Of a stretch of 64,000 nt of DNA, positions 63,501 to 64,000 are shown piece after piece; within the stretch, counting starts at the first letter, position 1; each line of letters starts with the position of its first letter. The DNA is from Scylla paramamosain (Eukaryota; Arthropoda; Malacostraca; Decapoda; Portunidae). The notes under the pieces are model-generated. The model was not told the DNA's origin and did not search any database. It saw nothing but the letters and a program-made list of their open reading frames with translations. The stretch lies in assembly GCF_035594125.1 (NCBI RefSeq), contig NC_087163.1, forward strand, positions 11,938,001-12,002,000, read 5' to 3'. Position numbers and translations under genes: made by a program.

Positions 63501-64000
63501 CGGACTGTTATATACCAAACACTAAAGTGCATGCAAAGCCTCCTATATGAGGAAATTAAACGACCTTACCAGAAATCTGTGTTTTGAGTGTTTTCAGCAT
63601 GTTAGGCACCAAAACGATAAATAATAAGGAACTCACTCTATATGGCAAACCAAAACAAAATTACTGAAAACGTGTCTTCTCAGTGTTTTACGTAGAAAAA
63701 CGCTAAAACGGGTGCAAACCAACCAACTTCAAGAAGTAGAAAAACATTACCAAAAAGGTATATTTTGAGTGTTTTTGAGCTTGTTACCTACAAAAAAACC
63801 CGAAAATTGATGCAAAGCACTCTATATTGGGAAAGAAAGGGACATTGGGAGAAAAGTGTATAATGAATGTTTTATACTTCAAAAGAACCACAAGGCAAAA
63901 AACGCAAAAAAAAACTCGTGCTAAAATCTCTTTATAGAGAGAGAAAAAAAAATAAATAAAAAAAATAGGATTTTTTTTTGTTATTCTTCTTCATAGGTAC
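57506..64000 (+). repeat. Plus-oriented HOR array, about 6 units, truncated at window end
   Basis: X landmarks lie at about 57936, 59062 (mutated), 60160 (mutated), 61260, 62256, 63408 and 63995. The last interval is only about 0.59 kb because C2 jumps to C1/X near 63921 (aaaaactcgtgctaaaat). The unit at 61400-62500 carries the E2/A2 deletion (caatttcaacaatattactg) twice. Region 61800-63200 resembles 15905-17300, including the local C2/D3 duplication at 62735. Confidence 0.92.
62735..62860 (+). repeat. Local partial duplication at C2/D3, second copy
   Basis: cttacataccaaaatactga and cttacataccaaaatgctga occur about 90-100 bp apart, with ttaccgaatgtgtgta between them. Same structure as at 16865-16990, with independent point changes. 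Confidence 0.85.

Larger units (their letters stand above)
1..64000. repeat. AT-rich satellite field, whole window; no genes seen
   Basis: Everything in the window can be read as copies of one family of monomers of about 96 bp, present in both orientations. The most constant elements are a core near gagtgtttttgag, a central block near aaaacgctaaaacgcatgc, and a join near acattaccaaaaac. No open reading frame exceeds about 150 codons. Those present are rich in Lys, Phe, Asn and Ile, shift frame between copies, and recur only because the DNA recurs. I found no tRNA, rRNA, transposase, reverse transcriptase or long terminal repeat. The family is not one I can name. The location (centromere, pericentromere or other heterochromatin) is inference from its length and repetitiveness. 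Confidence 0.95.

Noticed and set aside
1..64000. CRISPR array
   Set aside because: Repeats are about 96 bp, directly adjacent and mutually diverged, with no constant short repeats separated by unique spacers and no cas genes.
1..64000. CENP-B box or other named centromere motif
   Set aside because: I looked for the mammalian CENP-B box pattern, which needs a GC-rich cggg part, and did not see a convincing match. Centromere identity remains unproven.

Overview
The window is one continuous field of AT-rich satellite DNA. I see no protein-coding gene, RNA gene, transposon coding region, CRISPR array or unique-sequence island in it. GC content looks close to 30-35% by eye; I did not count it. 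This is what eukaryotic heterochromatin (centromeric, pericentromeric or similar) looks like. The sequence gives no firm clue to the species and I do not recognise the satellite as a named family. Every short open reading frame is a translation of the repeat.

The basic unit is a monomer of about 96 bp. Nearly every copy carries a core close to gagtgtttttgag, a block near aaaacgctaaaacgcatgc, and a join near acattaccaaaaac. Strand is used here as a convention: '+' means the core reads on the given strand, '-' means it reads on the complement. Most of the window is a higher-order repeat (HOR) of about 1.1 kb with eleven monomer types in fixed order: E1-A1-B1-C1-X-D2-E2-A2-B2-C2-D3. A reference unit at 11292-12389 is annotated monomer by monomer. 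The HOR appears to be two diverged versions of an older five-monomer cycle (A-B-C-D-E), plus one very A/T-rich monomer (X) and an extra stretch of about 50 bp inside C2. Two blocks (about 35603-37815 and 44936-53774) hold the simpler, more divergent five-monomer form.

Layout: minus HOR array 1-8735; plus array 8736-25830, interrupted by three short inverted islands near 9755-10193, 14959-15415 and 21459-21935; minus array 25831-35602 with one island (33706-34160); divergent pentamer block 35603-37815 with a foldback hairpin; minus array 37816-44935 with one island (42386-42862); divergent pentamer block 44936-53774 with two internal inversions; plus array 53775-64000 with one island (57026-57505).

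The most striking structure is the nested duplication. About 20 kb (39789-60189) is a giant imperfect inverted repeat centred on a 2.5 kb spacer (48123-50632). Its arms cover the pentamer block, HOR flanks and an inverted island. One HOR unit is missing from the left arm near 43571. The six inverted islands share the same two junctions, so they look like one old inversion spread by segmental duplication. A second inverted repeat (23015-27365) and several direct duplications show repeated unequal exchange and inversion. The window is best read as a record of satellite evolution rather than a set of genes.
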